From Chitinophaga niabensis (GTDB lineage Bacteria; Bacteroidota; Bacteroidia; Chitinophagales; Chitinophagaceae): DNA of 64,000 nt. The translations under genes were made by a program, and so were the position numbers. The DNA lies in assembly GCF_039545795.1 (NCBI RefSeq), contig NZ_CP154260.1:1927001-1991000 (forward strand), in the 5' to 3' direction. The notes below the pieces were generated by a model, which saw nothing but the letters and a program-made list of their open reading frames with translations, was not told where the DNA came from and did no database searches. Below, piece after piece: positions 44,980 through 54,700 of this stretch; within the stretch, counting starts at the first letter, position 1, and every line of letters starts with the position of its first letter.

Positions 44980-45558
44980 ATGAGGAAATTAAAACTACAG
45001 GTGCAAATGTCCGTTGATGGGTGCATCGCCGGAAACAATGGAGAAATGGATTGGATGATCTTCAATTGGGATGATGCGCTGAAGGCTTATGTGGAGAATT
45101 TAACATCCAACGTTGATACCGTGCTGCTGGGCAGGAATATGACGGATGGATTTATGGCATATTGGTCTTCTGTATCTGCCGAGCCGGACAATCCTGAGTA
45201 TGCATTTGCTAAAAAGTTGATGGATACGCCCAAAATTGTTTTTAGCAGAACATTGAAGGAGTCTAAGTGGGAGAACACAGTGCTTTCAAATGGCGATTTT
45301 GTAGAAGAGATACAGGCGCTGAAAAAGAAAGAGGGGGGAGATATTATCGTGTATGGTGGTGCGGCTTTTGATGCTTCACTGATAGAAAAGGAATTGATCG
45401 ATGAATATTACTTATTTGTAAATCCGGCAGTGATCGGGAGCAGTAAGTCGATTTTCAATATGATCACTCATCAGATAAGGCTGAAAATGGTGGAGTCTGT
45501 TGCATTTTCATGCGGGATAGTGTTGTTGCGTTATGAAGCGCAGCGGGAGGAGTCATAA
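44980..45558 (+). CDS. Dihydrofolate-reductase-like (RibD C-terminal) protein
   Basis: 192 aa. Family features: KLQVQMSVDGCIAGNNGEMDWM, VDTVLLGRNMTDGFMAYW, TPKIVFSRTLKES and GGDIIVYGGAAFDASLIEKELIDEYYLFVNPAVIGSSKSIF. RibD_C proteins are NADPH-binding reductases; most stand-alone members have unknown substrates. The 3' end overlaps the convergent sigma-factor gene by 6 nt. A second, more distant paralogue lies at 47122-47679, on the minus strand. Confidence 0.94.
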   Translation: MRKLKLQVQMSVDGCIAGNNGEMDWMIFNWDDALKAYVENLTSNVDTVLLGRNMTDGFMAYWSSVSAEPDNPEYAFAKKLMDTPKIVFSRTLKESKWENTVLSNGDFVEEIQALKKKEGGDIIVYGGAAFDASLIEKELIDEYYLFVNPAVIGSSKSIFNMITHQIRLKMVESVAFSCGIVLLRYEAQREES

Positions 45559-46746
45559 TAAGTTCATCTTTCGCAGGAGGGCTTCCTGTTCTGCCTTGTT
45601 TTTAGCCAGGGAAATGGCTTGGGTAAAGTGTGCTTTTGCTGTTGTGTTGTTGATACCTGTGTATAGTTCGCCCAGCAAGGCATAGTAGAGATGATGATCT
45701 GTAAGTTCCAGTTTTTCTGCGGCCAGGATAGCTTCCTGTTTACCATTTGCTTTTGAAAGTGCATAGGTCCTGTTGAGTGCGGCGACAGGAGAGTAGGCTA
45801 TCTGCAATAAGCGGTTATAGTTTTGCAGGATCTTTTCCCACTTTTCCTTTGTATCCTCCTTTTGGGTATGCCAGTAAGCAATACCGGCTTCCAGGTGGTA
45901 CCTGGTGACCTTTCCGCTGGCAGAGTTACGGAGGAAATACCCTCCTTTGCTGATCAGATCTGCATTCCAGAGGCTGGTATCCTGTTCTTCATACAAGATC
46001 AGCTCACCATTTTTACCTGAGCGTGCTTCAAACCTTGAAGCGTGAAAACACATGAGCGCCAGTAATGCATTCACGGGAGGTGTATTGGTATCACTGTTCT
46101 CCACCAGCATAATGCAGAGCCTTATGGCTTCCAGGCAGATCTCTTTGCGCAGCTTGGTGTATCCTTCGTTAAACAACAGGTAAATGGTAGTGAGCACCGT
46201 TTCCAGCCGTTGCTCTATTTCAGCCGGGGCGGGGAATTCAATCTTTATACCTTCTTCCCGCAATTTTTCTTTCGCCCGGAATAACCGTTTATTAATGGTT
46301 TCCTTATTTGTGAGGAAAGCGTCTGCTATTTCTTCAATTCCAAAACCGCAAAGGATGCGGAGTGACAAGCCGACCTGTGATTCACCGGAAATGGCCGGAT
46401 GGCAGATGGTGAACATCATCTGTAACTGGCTGTCGTTAATGTTTTGCGGGGAAAGGTCTATGTCTGTTTCCATGATTTCAGCGGAGCTGTTCTTTAGCTC
46501 CGCTGAAATTTTATCTTCAAAAAAGGTGCTGCGCTGGAGGTAGTTCTTCGCTTTGTTCTTTGCCACACTATACAGCCATGCGGTGGGATTTTCCGGCATT
46601 CCTTTTAATCCCCAGGCCTGTGTAGCAGTGAGGAAGGTATCACTGGCAATATCTTCTGCGATCTCTACCTGCTCAAACCCAAAACGTTTGCAGAGCACGG
46701 ATACTATTTTCCGGTATTCTGTTCTGAACAGATGTGGTAGTTCCAT
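45553..46746 (-). CDS. ECF sigma factor with C-terminal TPR-like extension (ECF42-type)
   Basis: 397 aa from ATG 46746. Residues about 1-75 are sigma-70 region 2 (FRTEYRKIVSVLCKRFGFEQ, DTFLTATQAWGLKGMPENPTAWLYSVAKNKA), and about 110-170 region 4 (EIADAFLTNKETINKRLFRAKEKLRE). The remaining 220 residues are a helical extension with TPR-like repeats (NRTYALSKANGKQEAILAAE, HLYYALLGELYTGINNTTAKAHF). This extension and the adjacent YciI/DGPF gene are the marks of the ECF42 group, which lacks an anti-sigma factor. No anti-sigma factor is seen here. It starts 1 nt after the YciI gene. Confidence 0.92.
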   Translation of the reverse strand: MELPHLFRTEYRKIVSVLCKRFGFEQVEIAEDIASDTFLTATQAWGLKGMPENPTAWLYSVAKNKAKNYLQRSTFFEDKISAELKNSSAEIMETDIDLSPQNINDSQLQMMFTICHPAISGESQVGLSLRILCGFGIEEIADAFLTNKETINKRLFRAKEKLREEGIKIEFPAPAEIEQRLETVLTTIYLLFNEGYTKLRKEICLEAIRLCIMLVENSDTNTPPVNALLALMCFHASRFEARSGKNGELILYEEQDTSLWNADLISKGGYFLRNSASGKVTRYHLEAGIAYWHTQKEDTKEKWEKILQNYNRLLQIAYSPVAALNRTYALSKANGKQEAILAAEKLELTDHHLYYALLGELYTGINNTTAKAHFTQAISLAKNKAEQEALLRKMNLL

Positions 46747-46747
46747 T

Positions 46748-47101
46748 TTACTGCTGATTGTGCACGGAAACAATCTTCCTTACCTCTACCGTATTGCCTT
46801 CTCCTTTCAGGATGGGGCATTCCCGGGCTATCTTTACCGCTTCATCGAAGTCCTTTGCAGTTATGGTGATGAACCCGGCAATGGATTCCTTAATATCTAC
46901 ATAAGGGCCGTCTGTGACCAAGTCATTCTTCAATACTTTGCCTTCTGTGGACAGACCGGTGCCTCCTTTGAACTTGTTCTGCGCAGCAATACCGCCCACC
47001 CAATCCTGGTACTGTTTCATATATACCTGCATTTGTTCCGGAGAAGGCTGTGCTTCTTTGGTGAGCAGGTCCAGGCGCATGAGGATGATATATTCGTCCA
47101 T
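46748..47101 (-). CDS. YciI/DGPF-family protein, ECF42 partner
   Basis: 117 aa, one YCII-type domain: EYIILMRLD at the N-terminus, KNDLVTDGPYVDIKESIAGFITITAKDFDEAVKIA with the DGP(Y/F) motif and Lys-Glu pair. These small proteins occur in fixed association with ECF42 sigma factors, as here (1-nt gap), and are thought to be part of the response they control. Its own activity is unknown. It is preceded by a RibD/DHFR-like gene 20 nt upstream on the same strand. Confidence 0.94.
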   Translation of the reverse strand: MDEYIILMRLDLLTKEAQPSPEQMQVYMKQYQDWVGGIAAQNKFKGGTGLSTEGKVLKNDLVTDGPYVDIKESIAGFITITAKDFDEAVKIARECPILKGEGNTVEVRKIVSVHNQQ

Positions 47102-47121
47102 TTGTTTGCTTTTAATGTAAT

Positions 47122-47679
47122 TTAAGCAATCCGCTGATAGCTCAGCAATACTACACCGCTCTTAAAGGTCCGGGCATTCACCAGTTCCAGCTGCAGCGTT
47201 TTGGTGATGCCTTTGAATATGGGTGTGCCATCTCCAATAGCAATAGGGTCCATCATGATCTGGTAGGTGTCTATCAGGTCTGCTTCGGCAAACTGGCTGA
47301 TGATGCTGCCACTGCCCAGGATGGTCATGTCAGGGCCGGTACCTTGCTTCATCCGGGTCATTTCTTCTATGATATTACCTTTTATTATTGTTGTATTATT
47401 CCAGTCCACTTTATTGAGGGTACTCGAAAAAACGATCTTTTCTGCGGCATTCATGCCTTTGGCCATGTCCGGCATATTCCTGAGCGCTTCCGGGCTGGGC
47501 CAGTAACCGGACATCATATCATACGTGGTGCGGCCAAAAACAAGTGTGCTGCCGGACTTTAAGGCATCCACACCATATTCACTTTCAGGGCCGCCATGAA
47601 CATGCCAGCTGATATCTTCCTGTGGGCCTTTGAAGTAACCGTTCAGGGTAATGAAGTTAAATACATTCAACGTTCTCAT
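47122..47679 (-). CDS. Dihydrofolate-reductase-like (RibD C-terminal) protein
   Basis: 185 aa. Motifs: MRTLNVFNFITLNGYFKGPQEDISW, GSTLVFGRTTYDMMSGYWPS, AEKIVFSSTLNKVDW and GPDMTILGSGSIISQFAEADLIDTYQIMMDPIAIGDGTPIF. Cytoplasmic NADPH-dependent reductase of unknown substrate. First gene of a minus-strand operon with the YciI-like protein (20 nt) and the ECF42-type sigma factor. Together with the DHFR-like gene convergent to the sigma factor it makes two members of the same family flanking the sigma operon. Confidence 0.94.
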   Translation of the reverse strand: MRTLNVFNFITLNGYFKGPQEDISWHVHGGPESEYGVDALKSGSTLVFGRTTYDMMSGYWPSPEALRNMPDMAKGMNAAEKIVFSSTLNKVDWNNTTIIKGNIIEEMTRMKQGTGPDMTILGSGSIISQFAEADLIDTYQIMMDPIAIGDGTPIFKGITKTLQLELVNARTFKSGVVLLSYQRIA

Positions 47680-47767
47680 GATAATAAGATTTGGTGATAT
47701 ACCTATATCAAATGAGATTCCGGAAATAGGACATTTAGAAGATGCATGACAGGGGGTTTTTAGTAAT

Positions 47768-47818
47768 TATACCCCGTTTTGGCACTATAGTACCCTAAAA
47801 TGGATGTATAGTGTATTC
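47768..47818 (+). promoter_or_regulatory. Candidate hybrid-regulator motif cluster (first locus gene)
   Basis: TATACC (47768-47773), TATAGTACC (47786-47794) and TGTATAGT (47805-47812), followed by GTATTC. The same set recurs upstream of the SusC gene at 60919-60969 with slightly different spacing. Candidate binding region for the hybrid two-component regulator; pattern-based inference. Confidence 0.4.
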
Positions 47819-47884
47819 ATTAGAACTGCTTCACTGGTAGATTTATCGGGAGAAATCTACCTATTCTTTATTAATCCACGTAAT

Positions 47885-50800
47885 ATGAAAAAATTTACAC
47901 GCGCAATGCTCCTGTTTGCATTTTTATGGGGGCTGTCCTTACCAGTTTTGGCTTCAGGGCCTGACACCATACCTGATCCTACCCTGAGTTTTACTTTTTC
48001 CCTGCCTGCTTCCGCCAAAACCAGTGCGGGGGTATTTGCAGCAGACAGTACACTGATCCGGACCTTATGGAGTGGTATTGTATATTCCGCAGGTACACAT
48101 ACCGGCACATGGGATGGAAAAACGGATGAAGGTTTACTGGCCGGAAACGGTAACTATTATATTAAGGTGTTAAGTAACAATGTTAATTATGTATGGGAGG
48201 GCACCATTGGTAATAACTCAGATGCATTGACAGGGCCTACCATTCAAAGGGGGTACGCCGGAATAAACGGCATGGTGGTAGTTGGCCAGTATGCCTATAC
48301 CTGCAAGAGTTATTCCGAAGGCAATCCCAGCCAGTTGAAACTTGACCTGAACAATCCCCGGTCCAGGATACAGATCCTGCCGGCTGGTGAGGGTACCGGG
48401 CAGATCACCAACTTTGTAGCTTCTGATGGGAATTACGTGTATTGGGCAGGCTATGACAAACGCACCGCTCCCAATGCAAACTATCATTTTGTATTTGCCA
48501 CCAGAACAAGTAATAACTCAGATGTTGTTTTCCCTGCCGGCCGTTCATATAAGGCGAGAATAGGAAGGACCTATGCCGGTGCTATAGACACCATTAATAA
48601 TGCAAATGGCCTGGCATCCGGTTTGGCCGTACAGCCGTCTGGTAATTTCCTGTTCGTATCGCATGGCATCCTCAACAAACTGCATGTACTGAATAAAACT
48701 ACAGGCGCTGTAGTACAAACACTATCTTATACAGATCCCGGCGCCCTTACAGTGGATTCAGCCAATCATCTCTGGATGTCCTACATCTCCGGGGGAAGCA
48801 GGAGGGTGGAAAAATTCACCGTAGATACCAGTGGCGTTCTTACTTCAACGGGTGTTATCATATCCGGCCTGCAAGATCCGCAGGCAATGGCCGCGGCTCC
48901 GGATAACCAAATTATCGTGATTGCGGATGGCGGTACCAGCCAGCAGCTGAAAGCATTTGATCTTTCAACAGGCGCTGCCGGATGGACGTATGGACAGGCT
49001 GGCGGTTATGCCACCAGCCCAACTGTGAGTAATGATAAGTTTTACTGGAACCAGGTACTGGGTGTGCTGGGAACTTTTATTGCTTTCCAGCCTGACGGAA
49101 GTTTTTGGGTAGGGGATGCCGGTAACAGCCGCGCGCAGCATTTTGCGGCCAACAGAACTTTCCTGGACAGGATCGCCTACATTCCACATTTTTACAACTG
49201 CGTTGTTGACGGTAATAACCCCTCCCGCGTATTTGCGGACTGGATGGAATATGAAATAGATTATTCCAAACCCCTTGCCCGGAATAATGATTCCTGGAAA
49301 CTGGTCAGGAACTGGGGTTATGTTATTGACTCTGCTCATATTGATTCCTATAACCGTTTCCGTGGTTTAGCCACTTTAAGCAACGGCAGAACCTATGCGC
49401 TTTTGCTTAAAAGGATCACTACAAATACCAACAAATGGGAGGTAGTGGAACTGCCACCTTCCGGTAATCTCCGGTATACTAACGTACTCCTTACTTCCGA
49501 TAATCTGCAACTCACCCAGTTATACCCGGATGGCTCTCTGCGGAAAATGACGCGGCAGGTATTAGGGCAAACAACGAAATGGTCCAAAAGAAGGCTTACC
49601 GGTTTTGATGGTTCATTTAATCCTTTATGGAGCACGGATTCTATTTTCGCCGCTTCTCCTCCTATGACCGGCAGGGATCCTGGTTATTTTGGAAATCCTA
49701 ATAAATTAAGGTCCGGAGAGATCACATCTTCCGGTGTGGTGATTGCTTTTGATGCTACCAATTATCACGGCGCCCTGTATGATAACTATCATCTCGGAGG
49801 GGTGAAACCCGGAACTAATAAATGGTTATGGCGTACAGCTATGAGTACCCAGCCGGACTATATGGGAGAATTTCCGGCAGATGGTAGTTACGATATCGGC
49901 AATAATGTAGAATATTCCGGCGTACCTGCTATGGCTTTGGACCGCAATATATTCTGGGGTTATCATGGTGAGTTCTGGAAGAACAGCCAGACGAATAAAT
50001 GGAACCATGTGTATGATAACGGGCTTTTTGTAAACCAGTTTGGTGTACTGGGGCCGGATGTGAAAGGGCAGGAAGCTACTGCGGGCATGGCTGGTAACGC
50101 ATTCAGTGCAAACGTGGTGAAAATTAACGATACGGTTTATCTCTATCATAATGATGAAGGGCATCATGGCGGGATCCACCGCTGGCGTATTACGGGTTTG
50201 GAAACAATCGCTATTCAAACGGATACTGTTTCATTTATACGTAATGGCATGGGCCTGCGTGTTTCTTACTATGACGATCTGCGGCATAATAACGTATATC
50301 ACAAACTGAGCCGCATTGATTCTGTGGTACATATCAACCATACCGGCGTTGGTCTTTCTGATACAAGTCGTTTTTCTGTCAGCTGGACGGGATATATTGA
50401 ACCTTTGTATACACAGAAATACCGCTTATATACCAACACAGATGAAGGTGTGCGGTTATGGGTGGACGGACGTTTGATCATCAGTAAACGCGATACCACC
50501 AATGCAGCAGAATACAGTGACTCGGTGGCCATGGTAGCAGGATTGCGTTACCCTGTAAGGATGGAGGTTTTTGAAACGGCGGGCGCTTCTTCTGCATCGC
50601 TTTCCTGGAGCAGCAGCAGCCAGGTGAAAGAAGAGATCCCATTCTCTCAGTTGTATCCTGATTCCATTCCGGATTATTCCGGCGGATATGATCTGCTGGA
50701 AAACCTTCCTTATCATAAACCGCTTGAAAATAATACTTACGGATGGACGAGGAATCCTTTGCTGAATGATACCATAGATCAATACCGCCAGTATTGGCTG

Positions 50801-51670
50801 GTGAAAACCAATATCAAAGGAACGAACAGGTTATCGCCGGACCTTTGTATCAAGTATGTGATCAAACCTGAGGGTTCTACTGCTTATGTGAACAGGGACC
50901 TTGGCACCGTAGATAATGGTATTACAGGCTGGCAACTGAAAGGCGTGCTGGATTATGAAAAGAACCTGCCAAATGAAGACAGCCTTAAACTGGGCACAGA
51001 TGGAAGGGGCGGCAGTTTCCTGGAAGTGCTGGACGATCAGGGGAAAGTGATCACACGGTTTTTCTGGGTCAGCAACTATGGCAGCACGCTTACGCACTTA
51101 TATCTTAATAATAAGAAAGTGGCTACCGGCAGCGACACTGCCATGCTTATGATATATTCTAAAGCACAACCTTTCAACCTTACGATGTCCGGCGACAGCG
51201 CTACCGTTCAGTATGGGCCTTTCCCACCGGTTACGGCTGTTAAGTTTGACCCGGCAGCACATGCGAATAAACCTAAAACAATGCGGTTCTTTGCTTTTAC
51301 TAACCAATTCAACTCCGGCCGCGCAATAGACTTCGTGAAGATGAAATTCCAAACTTCAATGCTTCCTGGCGGCGGTGGTTTTATTATGCAGCGCAGGCCA
51401 ATTGTACAGGAAGAAATTTCCGGGGACCTGTTGAAAATATATCCTAATCCTTCATCCGGCAGTACCGGATTTTATCTCAACTATTCCGGCAAAACAACTA
51501 CAGATCTGCATGCGAGGGTGGTAGACCTCTCCGGCAGAACGGTGTATGAAGGCAGGTTCAGTAAACAGGGAGCAGGTATTTATAACATCCGGTTCCATAC
51601 AAAGCTGACTCCCGGAATTTATATTGTGATCGTGAACCAGCGGCATGCGGAGAAACTGGTTGTTTTTTAA
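47885..51670 (+). CDS. T9SS-exported PA14 protein with propeller-like repeats
   Basis: 1261 aa from ATG 47885; the in-frame start at 47804 is rejected because it precedes the signal peptide MKKFTRAMLLFAF. Order: signal to about ASG; a FlgD-like Ig fold, about 25-110 (SFTFSLPASAKTSAGVFAAD, GTWDGKTDEGLLAGNGNYYI); an NHL/propeller-like region, about 230-500 (GLASGLAVQPSGNFLFVSHG, FQPDGSFWVGDAGNSRAQHF); a PA14 domain, about 780-925 (RLYTNTDEGVRLWVDGRLI); beta-rich linker; and a T9SS type A sorting domain at the end (YPNPSSGSTGFYLNYSG). PA14 domains commonly bind carbohydrate. Likely surface-attached glycan-binding protein. No catalytic motif recognised. Confidence 0.88.
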   Translation: MKKFTRAMLLFAFLWGLSLPVLASGPDTIPDPTLSFTFSLPASAKTSAGVFAADSTLIRTLWSGIVYSAGTHTGTWDGKTDEGLLAGNGNYYIKVLSNNVNYVWEGTIGNNSDALTGPTIQRGYAGINGMVVVGQYAYTCKSYSEGNPSQLKLDLNNPRSRIQILPAGEGTGQITNFVASDGNYVYWAGYDKRTAPNANYHFVFATRTSNNSDVVFPAGRSYKARIGRTYAGAIDTINNANGLASGLAVQPSGNFLFVSHGILNKLHVLNKTTGAVVQTLSYTDPGALTVDSANHLWMSYISGGSRRVEKFTVDTSGVLTSTGVIISGLQDPQAMAAAPDNQIIVIADGGTSQQLKAFDLSTGAAGWTYGQAGGYATSPTVSNDKFYWNQVLGVLGTFIAFQPDGSFWVGDAGNSRAQHFAANRTFLDRIAYIPHFYNCVVDGNNPSRVFADWMEYEIDYSKPLARNNDSWKLVRNWGYVIDSAHIDSYNRFRGLATLSNGRTYALLLKRITTNTNKWEVVELPPSGNLRYTNVLLTSDNLQLTQLYPDGSLRKMTRQVLGQTTKWSKRRLTGFDGSFNPLWSTDSIFAASPPMTGRDPGYFGNPNKLRSGEITSSGVVIAFDATNYHGALYDNYHLGGVKPGTNKWLWRTAMSTQPDYMGEFPADGSYDIGNNVEYSGVPAMALDRNIFWGYHGEFWKNSQTNKWNHVYDNGLFVNQFGVLGPDVKGQEATAGMAGNAFSANVVKINDTVYLYHNDEGHHGGIHRWRITGLETIAIQTDTVSFIRNGMGLRVSYYDDLRHNNVYHKLSRIDSVVHINHTGVGLSDTSRFSVSWTGYIEPLYTQKYRLYTNTDEGVRLWVDGRLIISKRDTTNAAEYSDSVAMVAGLRYPVRMEVFETAGASSASLSWSSSSQVKEEIPFSQLYPDSIPDYSGGYDLLENLPYHKPLENNTYGWTRNPLLNDTIDQYRQYWLVKTNIKGTNRLSPDLCIKYVIKPEGSTAYVNRDLGTVDNGITGWQLKGVLDYEKNLPNEDSLKLGTDGRGGSFLEVLDDQGKVITRFFWVSNYGSTLTHLYLNNKKVATGSDTAMLMIYSKAQPFNLTMSGDSATVQYGPFPPVTAVKFDPAAHANKPKTMRFFAFTNQFNSGRAIDFVKMKFQTSMLPGGGGFIMQRRPIVQEEISGDLLKIYPNPSSGSTGFYLNYSGKTTTDLHARVVDLSGRTVYEGRFSKQGAGIYNIRFHTKLTPGIYIVIVNQRHAEKLVVF

Positions 51671-51730
51671 AAGGATACATTGCGAATTAAAAGAACAGGC
51701 TTTATTTTTAATAGAAGAACTTAAAATGTA

Positions 51731-54700
51731 ATGATGGTGAGATATCTGATTTTGGCAGTGATGTTGTTATGTGAGCTAAGGGGCTTTGCACAGAGCAAAC
51801 CTGTTATATTCAATTGCAGTGAATCTGTAGATCCGGGTGATGTGATCGGCATACAGGGGGATGGTTTCGGCCAGCATCCCGGTGTATGGCTGAGCATGGT
51901 GAAAAATGGCAGTAAAGTACAACTGCCGCCACTGCATACATCAGATACTTATATCTCGGCAAGGATACCAAAAGAAATGGCAGGAGGCGTGTATACGGTA
52001 TGGATAGAAAATAACGGCGTAAAAAGTGACACCCGTTTTATTAACCGTGCCCGTATCATGTTTGCAGAATTTAATGAGATCATGCCAGGTACAGTGTTCC
52101 GGCTATTCGGCCGTAACCTTGGCCTGACGGGAGCCAGGAGCCGGGTCCGCTTTAGCGGGCCCGGTACCATCGGCTCGCTGGAAGCGGCCGTGATAAAATC
52201 CGGACCTTATGAAATACAGCTGAAAGCGCCGGAAGGTTTGGTGCCTGGTGTTCACTATCAACTTTACATCAGCAACGGTGGCGGAGCAGAAACATTATTT
52301 GATCAGCCCATCACGATAAGAAGATCCGGAACCATTCCTTTTTCTACGAATGTGCCCTGGGTGGCTGATTTTAATTTTACCGGAAATATTTACGATGTAC
52401 AAAAAGATCCGCGTTTGCAACAACATGCAACAGGGGACGGTCAATCTAATGACCGTGCTGCGATACAGGCAGCTATTGATAAAGCGCATGCAGACGGCGG
52501 GGGAATTGTATACCTGCCTGCCGGTACTTACCAGCTTTTATATGATACAGGTTGTGGCATCATGATGAGATCGCGCGTTGTACTGAAAGGAGAGGGCGCA
52601 GATAAAACGATCATTCAATACGGATATGGCAAACCGTTCTCCTCAGAACGGGTGAAGGCTTCTTATGGCTGGACGTTGGGTTGGCCGGATAGCCGGGTGG
52701 AAGGAATGGGCATGGTTTGGCCGGGTGGCATTTCCACCAGCGGATTGATCGGATTGACTTTGAAGAACAGGAACGAAAGCGGCGAATTTGTACATACTAT
52801 TAAGAACATGCCGGAAGGCGGATCTTCAGTTATCCTGCAGAACTGTCATTTCGATTTTAACAATGGCTGGGGACTGGCGATGGTGAATGTAGATAAACTA
52901 CTGGTGGAAGGCTGCACGTTTAACAGTACAGCCATTCATGTAAGAGGGATCAACGGACCTACCAGAACATGGCCCTGGGATGTAAAGAATTCCTATAACC
53001 TCACTTTCCGTAACAATAAAAGTTATTACTACGCCGGCAGGTTTGGTGCGAATGGTTGTCACCATGCTGTTTTTGAAAACAATCTTTTTGTGCGTGACGG
53101 GGATCATCAGGCCCATCATGAAACCGGCGGCCTTAGCCTGGATTATGTAACGGATGTACTGGTGCAGGCAAACAGTTTTGAAGTAAGGGGGAAAGCAATC
53201 CCCGTAAGGAACCAGGGGGAAACCATCCTGAGCCAGGGCGGCATGGCCAACCAGCAAACACTGGGCCGTGTATCGGCAGCTACGGCTACCTCTTTAAGCG
53301 ATAATAAAAATGAATACCAGGATTTCACAGACCGTGCGAGTACAGACTGGCAATACGTTATTCATCCCACTAATTACAGCATTGCGATCGTAAGTGGTAA
53401 AGGTGCGGGTCAATGGAGAACGATCTCCGGTAATACGGATACAACTATCAGGATCAGCAAACCCTGGGATGTTATACCAGCCCCGGGGAGCAGATATGTG
53501 GTCACACAATGGTCTGCCATCCGAATGATCATCAGGGATAATATCCTGAAGGATAATAACCGCGGCATCTGGATCTATAGCGGAGGAACTGACCTTGTTA
53601 TCGCCGGTAACCAGTTGATCAATTCAGAAGGAATTTACATCCGGTCTGATCAGCGAACCGCTAATTTCCGCTACAACATTGCATGGAATATCCTGGTGGC
53701 AGATAACATCCTTAAAAATACCAATGGCATACGGCCGGCCTATATTGCGGCATGGTTAGCGCAGGTGAAATCTGATAAGCTTTTTGGTACAGGTATCCTG
53801 GGGCTGGAAGTACGCCGCAATACGATAACAGCATTTACGCCGAATGTAAAGAATGGCTGGGTTAAAAATGAAGGGTATGTAAATTATGTACTGGATGAAG
53901 AAGGTAAAGGTATATCGCGGGATACGGTAACGCCGGGCATTTTAGGAAGCATATTCACTTTCAACAAAGCGTTACAAACAGAGAAGGTTTTTTCATCAGG
54001 ACCGGCTGCTCATTACACGGTATATGAGGATGGATCTGATCTCTCACAACAGTCGGCGGAATTAAAAGCATTACAGCAATACGAAATGGTTCATCCATCC
54101 CGTTTGAATATGCCCATGCCTGCGCCTCCGGTGAATCCTGATTCACTGGGTGCGCGCCTGGCAAGAACAGCAGAGAAACTTGCTGCCAGTACACCACAGC
54201 AACATTTGCCTGTAAGGATATTGATCTATGGACAATCTATTACCGGCAGCCAGGTATTTACAGAAAAGATCAGTGATTATCTAAAAGAGAAATTCCCGCA
54301 TGCAGCCATTACGATCGAAAACCGCAGCATAGGTGGTTTTGCCGCCAGCCAGATCGTACGTACGGCCCCGCATGATGTATATAATTCCACTGCAGACCTT
54401 ATCATCTTTCATGTATATGGCGGAGAAAGAACAGGTGAACTGGAAGAGTTCTTCAGCAACCTGCGCCGGACCTCTACGGCAGAGATACTGTTAATGAACC
54501 ATCATTTAAATGCAGATCAGAAAAAGCCGGGCATAACAGCCATGAATTACCTGCGTTACATCGCAGATAAATACCAGTGTGAACTGGCGGATATTTCTAC
54601 GGAATGGACGCGATACCTCGCAGATAATAAACTGGAACCCAAAGACCTGCTGAGGGATAATGTGCATCCCAACGTGGAAGGGAACTGGCTGCTGGCGCAA

